64,000 nt of DNA, taken from assembly GCF_003668565.1 (NCBI RefSeq), contig NZ_RCWJ01000002.1, forward strand, positions 682,001-746,000, in the 5' to 3' direction. Source of the stretch: Mycetocola zhadangensis (GTDB lineage Bacteria > Actinomycetota > Actinomycetes > Actinomycetales > Microbacteriaceae). Positions 17,543-27,736 of the stretch are shown piece after piece. The notes under the pieces were generated by a model. It was not told the DNA's origin. It ran no database searches and was given only the letters and a program-made list of their open reading frames with translations. The stretch's first letter is position 1. The number at the start of each line of letters is the position of its first letter. The translations under genes and the position numbers were made by a program.

Positions 17543-19510
17543 CTAGGCCAGGCGCGGAACCAACTGCCGCGCTGTGACCGACCTGGTGCGAACCACCGCG
17601 AGGCAGGTAGCCGCGAAGGCTCCGAACGTCCAGAAGATCAGCCCGGCGATCGCAGCCGCGAGGCCGCCACCATCGCTGACCACCGACAGGAAGCCGTTGA
17701 GGGCGGGCTGCAGCGGAGTGAGTCCCACCGCTGTGTCGAGCGCAACCGGTGCCGTTGCGATGATGCTCGTTCCGATCAGGATCAGCGCGACGATCATCGA
17801 GATGAACCGTCCGGCTCCACCGAACAGGGCGGTGAGCGCCTGGTTCGTCGACGCAAAGGCGATCGCCGCGATGGCCGCAACGCCCGCGAAAGCAAACCAG
17901 TCACCGGCGTCGAGCTTCATGAGGGGCTGGAGGATCGCTGCGACCAGCACACCCTGAACAACGCCGACGAGGGCCCCGGGCAGCCAGGCCTTGAACGCGA
18001 GGAGGGCCGACGGGCGAGTAGAGCCGAGCGCACGCTGAGGCAGTGCCCGCAGCACGAGGAAGCTCGCGAATGCGCCGAGCCAGAGAGCGAGTGCCGCGAA
18101 GAACGGGACTCCGGTTGTGCCGAATGAGAGCCCGCCGCTGCCGCCTTCAGCAACCACCGGGGTCGCGACGACAGTGGCGAGTGTTTCCCGCTCTGACTCG
18201 GTGTAGCTCGGGATGGCCACGGTCGCCTCACCCAGGCCGGAGGCTAGGGTCCCGACACCACCGGCCACGCCTGCGGCACCCTCAGAAACTCCGGTCGCTC
18301 CTGTGGCGAGGTTGGCGGCACCCGTTGCGAGCTCGATCGCACCGGAGTTGACCGTTTCACCCGAGGTGGCGAGCGTCGATGCCCCCGTTGCGATGGTGCT
18401 GATACCCGAGGTCAGGGACGGAATGCCTGCCGAGAAGGTACTTGCACCGGTGGCAACCCGCCGGGCGCTGCTTGCGAGCAACGCCGCGTTCTCGGCTGCT
18501 GATGGGCTGTTGGACGCCTCCGAGAGAGCCTCGAGGTTCTCACAGAATGTGGGTGCGTCCCCCACGGGCGGCACAACAGGGACGGTCGCCAATGCGCAGT
18601 TGTCTGCGAGTAGTTTCAGAGCTGCATTCTGCTCTGCCATGCCTGCAACAAGCAGATCGACTCCATCGGCGACGCCAGCCGTGCCGGTCGCGATCTGGCT
18701 GGCTCCGCCCGGCAGCGCCGCGGTCTGCTGCTGCAGCGTTGTGAGTCCACTCGACAGCTGGGTCACGCCTCGGGTGTACTCGGTGACACCTGAGGAGAAG
18801 CTCGAGACTCCGCCGGAGAACTCCGAGGTTCCCGATGCGAGCTGGGCCGCACCATCAGCGAGGGAGGTCGCACCCGTTGCAAGCTCCTGAGCACCATCAG
18901 CCGCGGTTCCGAGCTGATCGCCGAGCGTGTTGAAGCCGACGTAGATGTTCTCGAGGTAGCTCGTTGTGAGCTGGTTACCGACGAGGCTCGCGGCCGTCGA
19001 GGTGATCACCGAGCTGATGGCGTCATCGACGAGTCGGCTCTTCTCGCTCGTCTCCACCCCAATGGTGGCCGTCTCTGCCTCGGCTGCCTCTCCCGAGAAC
19101 GAGGTCGCCGCCGCCGAGAAGTTCTCCGGAATCGTGACAACCGCCGTGAACCGGCCCGAGGTCAGTCCGTCGGTAGCGTCATCCTCATCGGTGAGCACCC
19201 AGTTGTAGTTCGTGTCCGAGAGGTCGGTTTCCGCCGCACTCGCGGTCGTCGACGAGGTTTCGGTGCCGCCTCCGACGAGCCCTGCCGCGAGCTGCCGCCC
19301 CAGCGGAACGGTCTGCCCGTCGAGCTCCACCGGCTCATCGAGGTTGACGATGGCCGCGTCCACCGTGTCGAGTCGCTCCTGCGGGTTCCAGAAGGCCCAG
19401 ACCAGCACACCTGCAACGACGAGCGGAACGAGCAGGATGCCGAGCACCGAACGCCAGGTGACGCGACCGGTGGCACGAGATGCCTGAAAACGTGCGAGTG
19501 GGGTGCTCAT
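17543..19510 (-). CDS. YhgE/Pip family membrane protein
   Basis: A 655-residue protein of the YhgE/Pip family. It has an N-terminal membrane helix after a basic start (VLGILLVPLVVAGVLVWAFW), the conserved VDAAIVNLDEPVELDGQTVPLGRQLAAGL, a central region of short repeated Ser/Gly/Thr/Ala pieces (LATGATSLADGAAQLASGTSEFSGG and similar over about residues 210-430, a helical or beta repeat) and five C-terminal membrane helices. Homologues include phage-infection protein and ESX-type secretion relatives; in actinobacteria they commonly accompany MMPL or ABC exporters. Its ATG overlaps the MMPL stop (ATGA), so both are coupled and share TetR control. Confidence 0.9.
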   Translation of the reverse strand: MSTPLARFQASRATGRVTWRSVLGILLVPLVVAGVLVWAFWNPQERLDTVDAAIVNLDEPVELDGQTVPLGRQLAAGLVGGGTETSSTTASAAETDLSDTNYNWVLTDEDDATDGLTSGRFTAVVTIPENFSAAATSFSGEAAEAETATIGVETSEKSRLVDDAISSVITSTAASLVGNQLTTSYLENIYVGFNTLGDQLGTAADGAQELATGATSLADGAAQLASGTSEFSGGVSSFSSGVTEYTRGVTQLSSGLTTLQQQTAALPGGASQIATGTAGVADGVDLLVAGMAEQNAALKLLADNCALATVPVVPPVGDAPTFCENLEALSEASNSPSAAENAALLASSARRVATGASTFSAGIPSLTSGISTIATGASTLATSGETVNSGAIELATGAANLATGATGVSEGAAGVAGGVGTLASGLGEATVAIPSYTESERETLATVVATPVVAEGGSGGLSFGTTGVPFFAALALWLGAFASFLVLRALPQRALGSTRPSALLAFKAWLPGALVGVVQGVLVAAILQPLMKLDAGDWFAFAGVAAIAAIAFASTNQALTALFGGAGRFISMIVALILIGTSIIATAPVALDTAVGLTPLQPALNGFLSVVSDGGGLAAAIAGLIFWTFGAFAATCLAVVRTRSVTARQLVPRLA

Positions 19511-22311
19511 GCGGATACTCCTGCTTCGTGCGCGAGTTCTGAGGTCAGGTTGGGTGTGACCGCGGTTTCGACACCGGGAACGGCGTCAGCCACGGTGGCT
19601 GGGCTGGCGGTGCCAACCGCGATCGCGAGTGTCGAGTCGCTTCGCGAAGCGGCACCCTGGGCGGAAACCAACGCGTCGTAAATGTTTCGGCGAGTGACGG
19701 CATCCGTCACCTGGTCGATTCCATCCAGCGCGATGAGCCTCGGCTTCTCGCGAAGAGCCTCGGTGAGGTCACCCACCGGGTCGGACGCCTCGCTGAGGGA
19801 GACGAATGCGACACGTGAACGAACGGATGCCGCGCGAACGCTCGCGACGTACCCGGCGACCTTGAGAATGCCTGTGTCGGCCTGCATGCGTCCAGACAGC
19901 GTCAGCAGCAGCGCGGTCACGCTGGCATCGCGACCGGCAGAGACGACCATTGTGCCGGTCTCGGGAAGAGCGAACGAGACGTCGGTATAGAGGTTGGTCT
20001 CGCCGGCGTCGAGGGTCAGCCCCTCGGCCGTGGCAATGTCGGTTGAGCTCGCGGCCGGCCAGTTGCGCAGTTCGATCTCCTTGGCGACACCTTCACCCTC
20101 GACGTCGAACGACGGAAGGGCACGGTCGAGCCACTTCGGAATCCACCACGCCTTCTCACCGAGCAGGGCGAGAACGGCGGGAACGAGGGTCATGCGCACA
20201 ATGAACGCGTCGACGAAGACGCCGACAGCGAGACCAAGCGCGATCGGCTTGATGTTCGTGTCACCCTCCGGAACGAAGGCCGCGAACACCGCGAACATGA
20301 TGACCGCCGCTGCCGTGACTACCTTCGCGGAGCCGAGGAACCCGGTCGTGACTGACTCGCGCGCCTTGCCCGAGTGCACGTAGTCCTCACGCATGCGGGC
20401 GACCAGGAACACCTCGTAGTCCATGGCGAGGCCGAACAGCACACCCATCAGGATGATCGGCATGAAGCTGATCACGGGGCTGCCCGGTTGAATGTGCAGA
20501 GCCTCAGCGAACCATCCGTACTCGAAGACAAGCGCGACAACACCGAACGCGGCGCAGACGCTGAGCAGGTAGCCGAGTGTTGCCTTGATCGGCACCCAGA
20601 TCGAACGGAACACCATGGTAAGGAGGATCAGCGACAGGCCGACAACGATGACACCGAACGGCAGCAGCGCGTTGCCGAGCTTGTCGGAGATGTCGATGCC
20701 GACGGCCGTGAAGCCGGTGACCGAGAGGTCGACGTCGTATTCGTCGAGGAAGTAGTCGTGCATCGAGCGGATCTCGGCCACGAGGTTCTTGGTCTCAACC
20801 GAATCTGGCCCGCCGGTCGGAATGACCTGGACGATGCCGGTGTCTGCCGTCTCGTTCGGGGTGGCGAGCGGAACGGCCTCAACACCGTCGAGCTTCTCGA
20901 TCTCGGTCTTGAGGTCGTCCATGAGCCCGAGCGGGTCGGTCGAGGTGACGATGCTCCCAGTGACGATGAGCGGTCCGTTGAACCCCTCACCGAAGTTATC
21001 GGAGACGATGTCGTAGGTAACACGAGCCGGGTCACCCTCCGGCAGCCCGCCGGCGTCTGGAAGGGCCAGGCGCAGGCCGAGCGCCGGGGCTGACACCAGG
21101 CCGAGCACGGCAACGACGCCGAGGATCGTGACGATCGGGAACTTCGTCGCCGCGTTCACCCAGCCGGCAAAGAAGCGGTTAGGACGGTGAGCGGATGCCA
21201 GTGGCTCAATCTCGCCCGCAGACTCGGCGTGGGCCTGGACCTGTGCGGCTGCATGGGCACGCTTCGCCTTTCGTGACGGCTTGGCCGGCTTGGGGCGAAG
21301 TCGTTCTCCTGCGAGTCCGAGGAATGCCGGGATCAGCGTGATCGAGATGACCACGGCGACCGCGACACCGGCCGCTGCCGAGACACCCATGACGGTGAGG
21401 AACGGGATGCCAGCGACGCCGAGTCCGACGAGCGCGATGATGACGGTGAGTCCGGCGAAGATCACAGCGCTGCCAGCGGTTGCCACGGAGCGTGCGGCGG
21501 ACTCTTCCGCCTCCATCCCGTCTCTCAGTTGCTCCTGATATCTCGAGATGATGAACAGGGCGTAGTCGATGCCGACAGCGAGGCCGAGCATGAGCGCGAG
21601 CATGGGTGTTGTCGATGTGATCGAACCGAACGCCGTTGCGATGAAGATGAATGCGATCGAGATACCGACGCCGAGAAGCGCGGTGACGAGCGGCATTCCA
21701 GCGGCCAGGAACGAGCCGAACGTCAGAACAAGTACCACGAGCGCGACTCCGACTCCGATGAGTTCGGTTGCCGTGAGGGCGGGGAAACTCGCGCTGAAGA
21801 GCTGTCCGCCCAGTGCGGATTCGGAACCGTCCGGGAGTGCGTTGGCTATGGCATCCGCTTCATCAATCAAGGCGTTCTTGGTCGCCTCGGTGACTTCGTA
21901 TTGCGAACCGTCGAGCTGGATGCTGATGAGGGCCGCGCGCTCGTTCTCGCTCACAGCGCCGTCGATGTTCTCGTCGAACGGCGAAATGGCGCTCTCGACA
22001 CCGTCGATGTCGTTGAGGGCGTCGACTCCGTCCGTGATGATCTTCGCGACGGCCTCATCGTTCACTGAGTCACCGTCGGGGGCGACGACGGCCAGCTGGG
22101 CGGATGCGCCGCTGACCTGCGGGAAGGTCGTCGACAGCGAGTCGAGCGCGTTCTGCGACTCGGTGCCCGGAATGGAGATCGAGTTGTCCAGGCCCTGGTT
22201 GAAGAGGAGTGCGCCTCCGCCGACGAGAGCGAGGATGAGGATCCAGGCGCCGACGACGATGCCGCGTGCGCGGAACGCCCAACGGCCGAGGGAATAGAGC
22301 AGTGAGGACAC
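19507..22311 (-). CDS. MMPL/RND-type transporter with degenerate ABC-ATPase-like C-terminal domain
   Basis: A 934-residue protein. Residues about 1-730 form an MMPL transporter: two sets of helices, two large outer loops, and the conserved GLAVGIDYALFIISRYQEQLRDG and GLAMDYEVFLVARMREDYVHSG motifs. After a linker, residues about 749-934 resemble an ABC nucleotide-binding domain (VSFALPETGTMVVSAGRDAS, LLLTLSGRMQADTGILKVAGY, RLIALDGID). The Walker A position reads GRDASVTA at about 793-800, without the glycine-lysine pair, so ATP binding is unlikely. GTG 22311 is chosen because AGGAG lies four bases upstream. Three operator-like sites and a divergent TetR gene flank it, which suggests an inducible exporter of lipids or hydrophobic compounds. 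Confidence 0.9.
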   Translation of the reverse strand: MSSLLYSLGRWAFRARGIVVGAWILILALVGGGALLFNQGLDNSISIPGTESQNALDSLSTTFPQVSGASAQLAVVAPDGDSVNDEAVAKIITDGVDALNDIDGVESAISPFDENIDGAVSENERAALISIQLDGSQYEVTEATKNALIDEADAIANALPDGSESALGGQLFSASFPALTATELIGVGVALVVLVLTFGSFLAAGMPLVTALLGVGISIAFIFIATAFGSITSTTPMLALMLGLAVGIDYALFIISRYQEQLRDGMEAEESAARSVATAGSAVIFAGLTVIIALVGLGVAGIPFLTVMGVSAAAGVAVAVVISITLIPAFLGLAGERLRPKPAKPSRKAKRAHAAAQVQAHAESAGEIEPLASAHRPNRFFAGWVNAATKFPIVTILGVVAVLGLVSAPALGLRLALPDAGGLPEGDPARVTYDIVSDNFGEGFNGPLIVTGSIVTSTDPLGLMDDLKTEIEKLDGVEAVPLATPNETADTGIVQVIPTGGPDSVETKNLVAEIRSMHDYFLDEYDVDLSVTGFTAVGIDISDKLGNALLPFGVIVVGLSLILLTMVFRSIWVPIKATLGYLLSVCAAFGVVALVFEYGWFAEALHIQPGSPVISFMPIILMGVLFGLAMDYEVFLVARMREDYVHSGKARESVTTGFLGSAKVVTAAAVIMFAVFAAFVPEGDTNIKPIALGLAVGVFVDAFIVRMTLVPAVLALLGEKAWWIPKWLDRALPSFDVEGEGVAKEIELRNWPAASSTDIATAEGLTLDAGETNLYTDVSFALPETGTMVVSAGRDASVTALLLTLSGRMQADTGILKVAGYVASVRAASVRSRVAFVSLSEASDPVGDLTEALREKPRLIALDGIDQVTDAVTRRNIYDALVSAQGAASRSDSTLAIAVGTASPATVADAVPGVETAVTPNLTSELAHEAGVSA

Positions 22312-22340
22312 GAGTCTCCTAGGAAAGGCAGGGTGTGTGA

Positions 22341-22404
22341 GCGTATACGCGAGAGATACACCGGCGTATCCAATACACGAATGTATCCGATACACTGGTG
22401 TATC
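22341..22404. promoter_or_regulatory. Tandem TetR-type operator array
   Basis: Three related dyads lie between the MMPL and TetR starts: GATACACCGGCGTATC (22355-22370), AATACACGAATGTATC (22372-22387) and GATACACTGGTGTATC (22389-22404). Their centres are exactly 17 bases apart (22362.5, 22379.5, 22396.5). A perfect palindrome GCGTATACGC (22341-22350) is centred a further 17 bases away but has a different sequence. The outer GATAC/GTATC dyads match each other at 7 of 8 half-site positions. They probably bind the TetR encoded at 22432 and control both directions. Confidence 0.75.
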
Positions 22405-22431
22405 GCCAAACTCTCTCAGTAAGGTGTCAGG

Positions 22432-23097
22432 GTGTCCACTTCAGTTGAACAGTTGGAATCGCAGGGTGATTCTGCGCGCCGACGCAAGACCCGCGATCGG
22501 CTGATCGACGCGGCGTACGAGGTGTTCGCCGAGACCGGGATTCACGCGGCGTCGGTCGAGATGATCACCGAGCGCGCCGGGTTTACTCGCGGTGCGTTTT
22601 ACTCGAACTTCGACACGAAGGAAGAGTTGTTCTTCGCCCTCGCCGAGCGGGAGAACCGGTTGCGGTTTGAGCGGCTGCAGGACGGCGTCGACTCGATCCT
22701 GCCGGGGCTCGACGCGACGAGTGCCGTTACCGACGAGACGCTGAGCTCGCTCGTCATGCAGTTCCTTGAGATGCAAGGCGACGATCGGCGCTGGTGCCTC
22801 GTGCAGTCGGAGTTTCGTCTGCTTGCGATGCGCGATGCGACAGTTGCGGCGTCGTACCTTGAGTACCAGCGCAACTTCCAGGGCGAGCTGGCCGCACGCC
22901 TCGAGGATGCGCTTCGGTCGGTCGGCCTGAGCTTTGTGATCGACCCCGTTGCCGTGACGCGCATGATTGTGAACGTCTACGAGTCGGCCATGCAGGAGTC
23001 GATCCTCGAGGGCTCAAATGTGCCTAACATGTCGAGGTCGCCGATCGTGCTCGGCACGTTGCCACCGCTCATTCAGTCGCTGACCCGGCCGCTCTAG
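22432..23097 (+). CDS. TetR family transcriptional regulator (export operon)
   Basis: A 221-residue TetR regulator starting at GTG 22432, with AAGG seven bases upstream. The DNA-binding domain is at about residues 17-65 (TRDRLIDAAYEVFAETGIHAASVEMITERAGFTRGAFYSNF); the remaining residues form the ligand and dimer domain. It diverges from the MMPL-YhgE operon across the operator array, the classical arrangement for a local repressor of an efflux system. Confidence 0.93.
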   Translation: MSTSVEQLESQGDSARRRKTRDRLIDAAYEVFAETGIHAASVEMITERAGFTRGAFYSNFDTKEELFFALAERENRLRFERLQDGVDSILPGLDATSAVTDETLSSLVMQFLEMQGDDRRWCLVQSEFRLLAMRDATVAASYLEYQRNFQGELAARLEDALRSVGLSFVIDPVAVTRMIVNVYESAMQESILEGSNVPNMSRSPIVLGTLPPLIQSLTRPL

Positions 23098-23203
23098 CCG
23101 GGGCTAGAGCGCTCGGCTGTCGATGCGTGCGGACGCCATCGAGCGGACAAACGTGCCAAACAGTGCGACGAACGAGCATTGATCGAGACATGGAAAACGT
23201 GCT

Positions 23204-24829
23204 TCATTTCCCCGAAGGCGGACCGGATGCTCGTTGCCGGCGGCGAACCGGAACCACGGACGGGATGCCTCGGCTCAGCAGCAGCGAGACGAGGGCGATA
23301 ACGACGAGTCCGAAGAACGCTGTCCGCAGTGAAGAGACCTGGGACTCGGTGTAGAGCTTGTTGAGCTCCTCGCCTTCGCTGTCGGTGAGACCGGCGTCTT
23401 CGGCGATCTGAGCGACCGAGGAAACGGGCACAATAGGGATCGCGCCCTGGGTTTGCTCGGTCACGGCGGCTTTCACATCGTCCGGCAATTCACTGCTTGC
23501 TACACCTGTGGCGAAAGACGTGGTGAGAGCGCCGATCAGTACCGACCCGATCAGGGCTGTGCCGAGGGAAGACCCCAGATTCTGGAAGACCCCCTGCAAC
23601 CCTCCGACCTCGCTGGTCTCTTTCTCGGTCACGCTCGACATGTTGACGTTGCCGAGTTGGCTGGCGAGGAGGCCGAGAGCAGCACCGGCGAAAAACATGC
23701 CGATGCCGAACGCGACGCTCCTTAGTTCGAAGTCGACGGCGCCGAGCAGAACGATGGAACTGAAAACGAGGATCCACTGGCCGGACCGCACAATGCGGCG
23801 GGGCGACCATAGGCGGGAAAGCCGAGTGCCGACGATCGAGAACAAGATGAGCGAGATCGACAACGGGAAGATACGAACACCGGTCTCAAGGGCATCGAGC
23901 CCGAGCGTCATCTGCAGGTAGACCGGAACCATGAAAAAGAGCCCGGCGGTGATCGTGTACTGCGATCCCAGCACAGACAGACCGCTGCGGAGCGAGCTGA
24001 TGCTGAACAGCGAGACGTGGACCAGCGGGGACTTGCCGGCAGCCGCGAGCGCCGACTGTCGGTGCTGAAATGCCCAGAGAAGGATGCCGCCGATCACCAT
24101 GAACCACGACGTCAGCGACACGCCGAGTGGGGTTAATTCTTGACCGTTGATTTCCGGAGCGTCGCGCGGGGTGATCCAGCCCCAGGTCTTGCTCTGGAGC
24201 ATCCCGAAGACGACGAACACCAGTCCGGAGGCCGACAGCAGCACGCTGAGGAGGTCGATACTGATTTTCTGTCGCGGGGTGCTGTCGGTGATCAGGCGAC
24301 TGGTGAGCACGACGACCGCCATGATGACGACCTCGGCCACGAAGACGTAGCGCCAGCTGAAGTACGTGGTCACGAAACCACCGATAAGTGGACCGGCGGC
24401 GACAGCGGCCCCGGATACGGCACCGATGATCGCATAGGCGGTGATCCGTTCTTTGCCTGTGTAGTTGTCGGCGATTAGTGCTGCGATGGCAGGGATCACG
24501 AGCACAGCACCGAGGCCCTCGATGATCGACCAGCCGAGGAAGAGAACCTGAATGGTCGGGGCAAACGCTGTGGTGAGCGAACCGATGGCGTAGATGATCG
24601 AGCCGATGACGAATGCTCGTCTGCGGCCCCAGATGTCGCCGAGCTTCGCGCCGAGGAGCATTACAGCCGCCATGGTCAGCGTGTAGAAGGTAATCGCGGT
24701 TTGCATCGCGGTCACCGTGGTATCGAGATCGACGACCACGGTCGAGATAGAGACATTCATGACGGTTCCATCGAGCACCATGACGAACTGAGCCGCACCC
24801 AAGATGATGACGACAAGCCACTTTTTCAT
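23204..24829 (-). CDS. MFS transporter, DHA2 (14-helix) type
   Basis: A 541-residue drug/proton antiporter-type transporter with about 14 hydrophobic segments. Motif A is seen as GAKLGDIWGRRRAFVIG and motif C-like glycines lie in AIIGAVSGAAVAAGPLIGG; the opening FVMVLDGTVMNVSIS is characteristic of the DHA2 group. The C-terminus is basic. I start at ATG 24829 (MKKW) with GGGGA close upstream. An in-frame ATG at 24931 would add 34 hydrophilic residues. It is a single-gene unit converging on the TetR gene. The substrate is unknown. Confidence 0.9.
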   Translation of the reverse strand: MKKWLVVIILGAAQFVMVLDGTVMNVSISTVVVDLDTTVTAMQTAITFYTLTMAAVMLLGAKLGDIWGRRRAFVIGSIIYAIGSLTTAFAPTIQVLFLGWSIIEGLGAVLVIPAIAALIADNYTGKERITAYAIIGAVSGAAVAAGPLIGGFVTTYFSWRYVFVAEVVIMAVVVLTSRLITDSTPRQKISIDLLSVLLSASGLVFVVFGMLQSKTWGWITPRDAPEINGQELTPLGVSLTSWFMVIGGILLWAFQHRQSALAAAGKSPLVHVSLFSISSLRSGLSVLGSQYTITAGLFFMVPVYLQMTLGLDALETGVRIFPLSISLILFSIVGTRLSRLWSPRRIVRSGQWILVFSSIVLLGAVDFELRSVAFGIGMFFAGAALGLLASQLGNVNMSSVTEKETSEVGGLQGVFQNLGSSLGTALIGSVLIGALTTSFATGVASSELPDDVKAAVTEQTQGAIPIVPVSSVAQIAEDAGLTDSEGEELNKLYTESQVSSLRTAFFGLVVIALVSLLLSRGIPSVVPVRRRQRASGPPSGK

Positions 24830-25283
24830 TGCGTCCCCGTCTCGTTCGATCTCCCAGCCTTCGATCGATTGCCGCTCGAGTGTGCGCGCTTCAGGGCGGT
24901 CCTGGATGTTGCGAAGGAATCGGCTGTCCATCTCGATGATCCGCTGCGGGCCATCACGCCGATGGGCGTCGCCGGAACGAACGGTTCTTCCGATGAAATT
25001 TCCAAGCGAGGATCCTCGCCGCCTACCCACCGCGGCTGGCTGGCCGCTACTGGCACTCCGTTCATCTTCACCTCAATGCTCGACGTGGCAAGCCAAACGG
25101 ATGAGCGATCCTGCCATAGTGCGAAACGTCGGTCAGGCACGCGACATACGGTTTGAGCGCGTTCTCTACGGTAACCGCGCGCACTAGCGTTCAGGTCATA
25201 CTCAGCGGGTGAGGATCCTCACCTCCGCGACGTTGCAGCACAGGACAGCGGCGACATCGATGGAGAGCAACGAGGACGAAGAC
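24830..25283. other. Intergenic region between the MFS gene and the purL terminator
   Basis: The part next to 24830 should hold the MFS promoter and possibly extra coding (the MFS frame remains open to 25030). Other frames are short, overlapping and without recognisable protein. No operator or RNA gene was recognised. A 72-codon plus-strand frame at 25209-25427 runs through the terminator hairpin and is not considered a gene. Confidence 0.4.
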
Positions 25284-25322
25284 AAGAAGGGCGAGAGTTT
25301 CTCGAGAACTCTCGCCCTTCTT
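25284..25322 (-). terminator. Strong hairpin terminator after purL
   Basis: A perfect 16-base stem, left arm AAGAAGGGCGAGAGTT (25284-25299) with its complement at 25307-25322, encloses a seven-base loop. It lies 28 bases beyond the purL stop. A-rich and T-rich flanks inside the arms allow it to work in both directions. Confidence 0.85.
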
Positions 25323-25350
25323 CGCAAAATGAGGCCTGGTCGGGCGGTGG

Positions 25351-27657
25351 TTAGCCGAGCGTCGGGCCGAACGCCGCCGGGAGGGTTGCGGTGTGGATCG
25401 AACGCAGCTCATCTATGGGAGCGGTGAAGAGATCCTGGATCTCGAGTGACTGCGAGGTCTTGTCTGTGACCCCGATGCGCAGGACCGGGTAGTTGCGTCC
25501 CTCGCAGAGGCCGCGGAACTTCACATCGTCCTCGCGAGGCACCGACACGAGCACGCGACCGGTGGACTCGGAGAACAGGGCAGTGGCCACGTCGACGCCG
25601 TCACGCTCGAGAATCTCGCCGAGCCAGACGCGGGCGCCAACTCCGAAGCGCAGAACGCTCTCGGCCAGGGCCTGGCCCAGTCCGCCATCGGAGAGATCAT
25701 GCGCCGAGGCGATGATCGACGACTGGGAACCGGCGTGCAGCAGGGCGGCCAGGTCCTTCTCGCGCTCGAAATCGACAGCGGGCGGCAGGCCACCGAGGTG
25801 ATCGTGGATGGTGCCAGCCCACGCCGAACCGGAGAGCTCTTCGCTCGTGGTTCCGAGCAGGTAGATGTTGTCGCCCTCGTCCTGCCAGCCGCTCGGCACA
25901 CGACGAGCAACGTCGTCGATGACGCCGAGCACACCGACGACGGGCGTCGGGAAGATCGGGGTGTCGCCGGTCTGGTTGTAGAAGGATACGTTTCCGCCGG
26001 TCACGGGCACTTCGAGTTCGAGGCAACCGTCGGACAGACCTTCAACCGCCTGCGAGAACTGCCACATCACCTCGGGGTTTTCGGGCGAGCCGAAGTTGAG
26101 GCAATCGGTGACGGCCGCAGGAACCGCGCCGGTGCAAGCGACGTTGCGGTACGCCTCAGCGAGCGCGAGTTTCGCGCCGAGGGACGGGTCGAGCTGGCAG
26201 TAGCGGCCGTTCGCATCAGTGGCGATCGCGAAGCCGAGGCCGGACTCCTCGTCGACACGGATCATTCCGCCGTCGTCGGGGAAGGACAGTGCTGTGTTGC
26301 CCATGACGTAATAGTCGTACTGGTTCGTGATCCAGCTCTTGTCAGCGAGGTTCGCTGAGCCGAGCAACGCGAAGAACTGTGAACGCAGCGTCTCAGCATC
26401 GGTCGGACGTTCCAGAGCGGATGCTGTATCCGCCTGCAGAGCGTCGAGCCAGGTCGGGTACGCAACGGGGCGCTCGTACACGGGGCCATCAACCGCAACA
26501 GTCGACGGGTCAACATTGACGATTTCCTCACCGTGCCAGTTGATGATGAGGCGGCCGGTGTCCGTGACCTCACCCATGACTGATGTTTCGACGTCCCACT
26601 TCGCGGTGACCGCGAGGAAGCCCGCGAGCTTGTCGGGCTCAACGACGGCCATCATGCGTTCTTGCGACTCCGACATGAGGATTTCCTCAGGCGTGAGTGA
26701 CGGGTCGCGAAGCAGCGTGTTCGACAGTTCGATGAACATGCCACCGTCGCCATTCGCGGCGAGCTCGCTCGTTGCGCATGAGATGCCGGCGGCACCGAGG
26801 TCCTGGATGCCCTCGACGAGCTTCTCCTTGTAAAGCTCGAGGCAGCACTCGATGAGCACCTTCTCGGCGAACGGGTCGCCGACCTGGACGGCAGGGCGCT
26901 TGGTCGGGCCTGCAGCGTCGAACGAGTCCGAGGCGAGGATCGACGCGCCGCCGATGCCGTCGCCACCGGTGCGCGCGCCGAACAGAACGATCTTGTTGCC
27001 GACGCCCGAGGCGTTGGCGAGGTGTAGGTCCTCGTGGCGGAGGACGCCAACCGACAGTGCGTTGACGAGCGGGTTGCCCTGGTAGACCTTGTCGAAGTAG
27101 GTCTCGCCGCCGATGTTCGGCAGGCCAAGGCAGTTGCCGTAGAACGAGATGCCGCTCGTGACGCCGTGCACGACGCGCGCGGTGTCGGGGTCGTCGATCG
27201 CACCGAAGCGCAACTGGTCCATCACGGCAACCGGGCGTGCACCCATCGAAATGATGTCGCGGACGATTCCACCAACGCCGGTCGCTGCGCCCTGGAACGG
27301 CTCGATGTAGCTCGGGTGGTTGTGGCTCTCCACCTTGAAGGTGACGGCCCAGCCCTCGCCCACGTCAACGACACCGGCGTTCTCGCCCATGCCGACCATG
27401 AGGTTCTTCTTCATGGCGGGGGTGACCTTCTGGCCGAACTGCTTCAGGTAGATCTTGCTCGACTTGTAAGAGCAGTGCTCGCTCCACATCACCGAGTACA
27501 TGGCGAGTTCACCCGAGGTTGGGCGCCGTCCGAGGATCTCCTTGATCTTCTCGTACTCATCGGGCTTGAGGCCGAGCGCCGCGAACGGCTGCTCCTTCTC
27601 GGGGGTGGCGATGGCGTTCGAGACGGTGTCGGCCACAGACGTAACGGGATTGCTCAC
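25351..27657 (-). CDS. purL: Phosphoribosylformylglycinamidine synthase large subunit PurL
   Basis: A 768-residue ATP-dependent synthase subunit (FGAR plus glutamine-derived ammonia to FGAM). It has the small-PurL layout with two AIRS-like halves: [13 protein letters not shown] near the N-terminus, [23 protein letters not shown], the [14 protein letters not shown] loop, [12 protein letters not shown], and in the second half [24 protein letters not shown] and [15 protein letters not shown]. Start GTG 27657 has AGGAG ten bases upstream. It needs PurQ and PurS, encoded separately at 31.8-32.8 kb. A strong terminator follows. Confidence 0.97.
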   Translation of the reverse strand: MSNPVTSVADTVSNAIATPEKEQPFAALGLKPDEYEKIKEILGRRPTSGELAMYSVMWSEHCSYKSSKIYLKQFGQKVTPAMKKNLMVGMGENAGVVDVGEGWAVTFKVESHNHPSYIEPFQGAATGVGGIVRDIISMGARPVAVMDQLRFGAIDDPDTARVVHGVTSGISFYGNCLGLPNIGGETYFDKVYQGNPLVNALSVGVLRHEDLHLANASGVGNKIVLFGARTGGDGIGGASILASDSFDAAGPTKRPAVQVGDPFAEKVLIECCLELYKEKLVEGIQDLGAAGISCATSELAANGDGGMFIELSNTLLRDPSLTPEEILMSESQERMMAVVEPDKLAGFLAVTAKWDVETSVMGEVTDTGRLIINWHGEEIVNVDPSTVAVDGPVYERPVAYPTWLDALQADTASALERPTDAETLRSQFFALLGSANLADKSWITNQYDYYVMGNTALSFPDDGGMIRVDEESGLGFAIATDANGRYCQLDPSLGAKLALAEAYRNVACTGAVPAAVTDCLNFGSPENPEVMWQFSQAVEGLSDGCLELEVPVTGGNVSFYNQTGDTPIFPTPVVGVLGVIDDVARRVPSGWQDEGDNIYLLGTTSEELSGSAWAGTIHDHLGGLPPAVDFEREKDLAALLHAGSQSSIIASAHDLSDGGLGQALAESVLRFGVGARVWLGEILERDGVDVATALFSESTGRVLVSVPREDDVKFRGLCEGRNYPVLRIGVTDKTSQSLEIQDLFTAPIDELRSIHTATLPAAFGPTLG

Positions 27658-27736
27658 GGGGAGAGGCTCCTAGATCGAGGGATGCCGGAATGGCTCAATT
27701 CTATGCGGGCGCGCATCCTCGCGTGGATTGAGTCTC

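Noticed and set aside
20374-22068. Long plus-strand frames opposite the MMPL gene (20374-21093 and 21529-22068)
   Set aside because: Antisense shadows rich in His, Arg and Asp; the MMPL reading explains the region.
25209-25427. 72-codon plus-strand frame
   Set aside because: Runs through the purL terminator stem and into the antisense of purL.
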